Shown here: piece by piece, positions 40,209-41,624 of the stretch
How positions within the stretch are numbered: the stretch's first letter is position 1
Layout of the letters: the number at the start of each line of letters is the position of its first letter
Source: Candidatus Omnitrophota bacterium
GTDB lineage: Bacteria; Omnitrophota; Gorgyraeia; Zapsychrales; Zapsychraceae
Length of the DNA stretch: 41,624 nucleotides
Reading direction: 5' to 3'
NCBI GenBank assembly: GCA_029567025.1
Contig: JAKQLT010000082.1
Coordinates: 1-41,624, forward strand
Program-made: the position numbers and the translations under genes
Notes under the pieces: model-generated
What the model was told of the DNA's origin: nothing
Database searches by the model: none
Seen by the model: only the letters and a program-made list of their open reading frames with translations

Positions 40209-41388
40209 TTCTTTTCATTTTGCTAAACGAACTAATTGGGAGTTATCCTCGAACCAGATCACGTCTTTTGTGGATAATTTGAAAAAAGAAAATGTAGAAA
40301 TTTTAAATTTAACAGAATCTAATCCGACGAAATGCGGATTCCGGTATCCTAAAAGAATTCTTAAAAGTCTTTATGACAAAAAGAATTTTTTTTATGCTCC
40401 CGACGCACAAGGCATGCTGGAAACCCGACAAGCCATTAGCGAATATTATAAAACAAAAAATATAAATGTAAGGCCGGAACAGATTTTTTTAACGTCAAGC
40501 ACGTCTGAGGCGTATTCTTATCTTTTTAGGTTACTCGCAAATCCTGAGGATAGAATTCTTTTTCCTCATCCGAGTTATCCTTTATTTCAGTTTTTAGGTG
40601 ATTTAAATGATGTGGGGCTTGATTTTTATGCCCTTCAATATTTAGACCAATGGGTGATTGATTTTGGTTCGTTGAAAGATTTAATAACGTCTCATACAAA
40701 AAGCATTGTTTTGGTTAATCCTAATAATCCGACGGGTTCATTTTTTAGGATGTATGAGCTAGAAGAGCTTAATGGCCTTTGCCAGAAAAATCGTTTAAGT
40801 ATTATTTGCGATGAGGTTTTTCATGATTTTTCTATTAATCCGCATGAAAACCATTTAAGCCTTATTAATAATAAAAGTGTTCTTACATTCGTCTTGGGCG
40901 GATTTTCTAAGACGCTTGGGCTTCCTCAGATGAAATTATCTTGGATTGTGATAAGCGGCCCAGATGATTTGGTCAAAGAGGCGAGCGCGCGGTTAGAAGT
41001 CATAGCGGATACGTATTTATCCGTTAATACGCCGGTTCAAAATGCTTGCCGTGTTTGGTTGAAATATAAAAAAGACCTTCAATCTCAAATCTTAAATAGG
41101 ATTCGGAATAATTTTTCTTTGTTAAAGAAGCTTTTTTCTTCTAACAGCCCTTGTCAATTATTGAATATGGAAGGTGGCTGGTATGGGGTCTTAAAACTTC
41201 CTTTGCATTATAGTGAAGAACAGATTGTTTTAGATTGTTTAAAAGAAGACCATGTTTTTGTCCATCCAGGATATTTTTTTGATTTTCTTGATGAACCGTA
41301 TATTGTTTTAAGCCTTTTACCTCAAGAGGCTATTTTTGAAAAAGGTTTAACCCGCATTTTAAATAGGGTCTCAATAAATAAACCTTAA
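40201..41388 (+). CDS. class I/II PLP-dependent aminotransferase
   Basis: 395 residues. Fold-type I pattern: LTESNPTKCGF at the start, FFYAPDAQGMLETRQAISEY for the substrate region, NPNNPTGS near residue 178, ICDEVFHDF, and the PLP lysine K237 in GGFSKTLGLPQMK. It resembles aspartate/aromatic or alanine-type aminotransferases; the amino acid is not determinable. The ATG at 40201 lies within the end of the coiled-coil gene (8-bp overlap) and has AGAGA close upstream. An unusual neighbour for a signalling cluster. Confidence 0.88.
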   Translation: MPNSFHFAKRTNWELSSNQITSFVDNLKKENVEILNLTESNPTKCGFRYPKRILKSLYDKKNFFYAPDAQGMLETRQAISEYYKTKNINVRPEQIFLTSSTSEAYSYLFRLLANPEDRILFPHPSYPLFQFLGDLNDVGLDFYALQYLDQWVIDFGSLKDLITSHTKSIVLVNPNNPTGSFFRMYELEELNGLCQKNRLSIICDEVFHDFSINPHENHLSLINNKSVLTFVLGGFSKTLGLPQMKLSWIVISGPDDLVKEASARLEVIADTYLSVNTPVQNACRVWLKYKKDLQSQILNRIRNNFSLLKKLFSSNSPCQLLNMEGGWYGVLKLPLHYSEEQIVLDCLKEDHVFVHPGYFFDFLDEPYIVLSLLPQEAIFEKGLTRILNRVSINKP

Positions 41389-41398
41389 AAAACTTCAG

Positions 41399-41455
41399 TT
41401 GCAAACAAAGGTTAATTTGGTAATATAAATTAATATTAAATATTATTATTAATTT
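41399..41455 (+). promoter_or_regulatory. possible promoter and inverted repeat before the dCMP deaminase gene
   Basis: TTGCAA (41399-41404) with a weak -10 TAATAT (41421-41426), followed by an AT-only inverted repeat AAATTAATA (41427-41435) and TATTAATTT (41447-41455). The repeat sits at the predicted start site and could be an operator, but such symmetry is easy to find in AT-rich DNA. Confidence 0.3.
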
Positions 41456-41471
41456 ATAAAGGAGATAATTT

Positions 41472-41624
41472 ATGGCTAAACGTCCAGATTGGGATCAATA
41501 TTTTATGAAATTAGCTATGCTGGCATCCGAACGAGCGACATGCCCGCGCATGCATTGCGGATGCGTCTTGGTGAAACATAAAAGTGTTATTGCGACTGGG
41601 TACAATGGTTCGATTCCCGGAGAT
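41472..41624 (+). CDS. deoxycytidylate (dCMP) deaminase, 5' part
   Basis: The first 51 codons only; the gene runs off the window. The start has a strong AAAGGAGA (41458-41465). RPDWDQYFMKLAMLASERATC and the following ATGYNGSIPGD match the ComEB/dCMP deaminase family, which makes dUMP for thymidylate synthesis. The zinc-binding HAE motif should lie just beyond the end. The first residues are typical, so identity is likely even though most of the protein is missing. Confidence 0.85.
   Translation, partial: MAKRPDWDQYFMKLAMLASERATCPRMHCGCVLVKHKSVIATGYNGSIPGD

Noticed and set aside
41600..41624. A GGTTCGATTCC stretch that looks like the T-arm of a tRNA
   Set aside because: It lies in frame within the dCMP deaminase motif YNGSIPGD and no acceptor or anticodon arm precedes it.
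1..41624. CRISPR arrays, tRNA, rRNA, insertion sequences or prophage
   Set aside because: None was seen: there are no regularly spaced direct repeats, no transposase, integrase or phage structural motifs, and no cloverleaf-like segments outside coding frames.

Overview
The window is a gene-dense, AT-rich stretch of bacterial chromosome with about 45 protein genes, nearly all on the + strand. No tRNA, rRNA, CRISPR array, transposase or phage gene was seen. The cell should be a diderm: there is a complete Mla-type lipid transporter core (permease, ATPase, MCE protein), an O-antigen-like sugar locus and several lipoproteins. The best taxonomic hint is the 1353-residue exported protein at 9097-13158. 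Its N-terminal region and its C-terminal tail resemble, from memory, large proteins of candidate phylum Omnitrophota (OP3). This assignment is an inference and was not checked against any database.

Layout. 1-8946: the 3' end of phoU; a cold-shock protein and a DEAD-box helicase; a DUF1846 protein; carB; and a PurF-like protein whose nucleophilic Cys is Ser. 9097-13158: the large exported protein with an internal receiver domain. 13290-20442: a seven-gene surface-sugar operon (Gfo/Idh/MocA oxidoreductase, DegT aminotransferase, GT2, WbpG-type amidotransferase, HisF2-type cyclase, DUF354 protein, GT4). 20550-24050: trxA, panD, def, lipA, a flippase-like membrane protein and a NYN/YacP protein in a tight row. 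24082-26617: the Mla locus with an extra small lipoprotein. 26644-28174: yggT, ybaB, a small PC4-like protein and greA. 28178-29967: two minus-strand membrane proteins. 30133-34337: a second sugar locus (a second oxidoreductase, a WbpD-type acetyltransferase and a GT2), interrupted by a YefM/YoeB toxin-antitoxin pair and a PD-(D/E)XK nuclease-like gene. 34339-36441: a SpoU methyltransferase, an HD-family protein with a changed HD motif, and an M48 lipoprotein protease. 36505-41388: a phosphorelay cluster (small membrane protein, three-PAS hybrid kinase, separate Hpt), followed by a coiled-coil membrane protein and an aminotransferase whose junction carries a C9 run. 41472-end: the start of a dCMP deaminase gene.

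How the genes work together. The two sugar loci look like halves of one pathway: 3-oxidation, 3-transamination and N-acetylation of a UDP-2-acetamido uronic acid, then acetamidino modification, as for P. aeruginosa ManNAc(3NAm)A. No dehydrogenase (WbpA), epimerase (WbpI) or glutaminase (HisH2) partner lies in the window. The Mla genes, flippase-like protein, glycosyltransferases and M48 lipoprotein all concern the envelope. The most unusual items are the exported receiver-domain protein with its conserved ends, the palindrome inserted in its reading frame, the Cys-less PurF homologue that keeps its Fe-S ligands, the nuclease/toxin island with foreign codon usage, the C9 run that could fuse two genes, and terminator hairpins sitting in the leaders of csp, the DUF1846 gene and greA.
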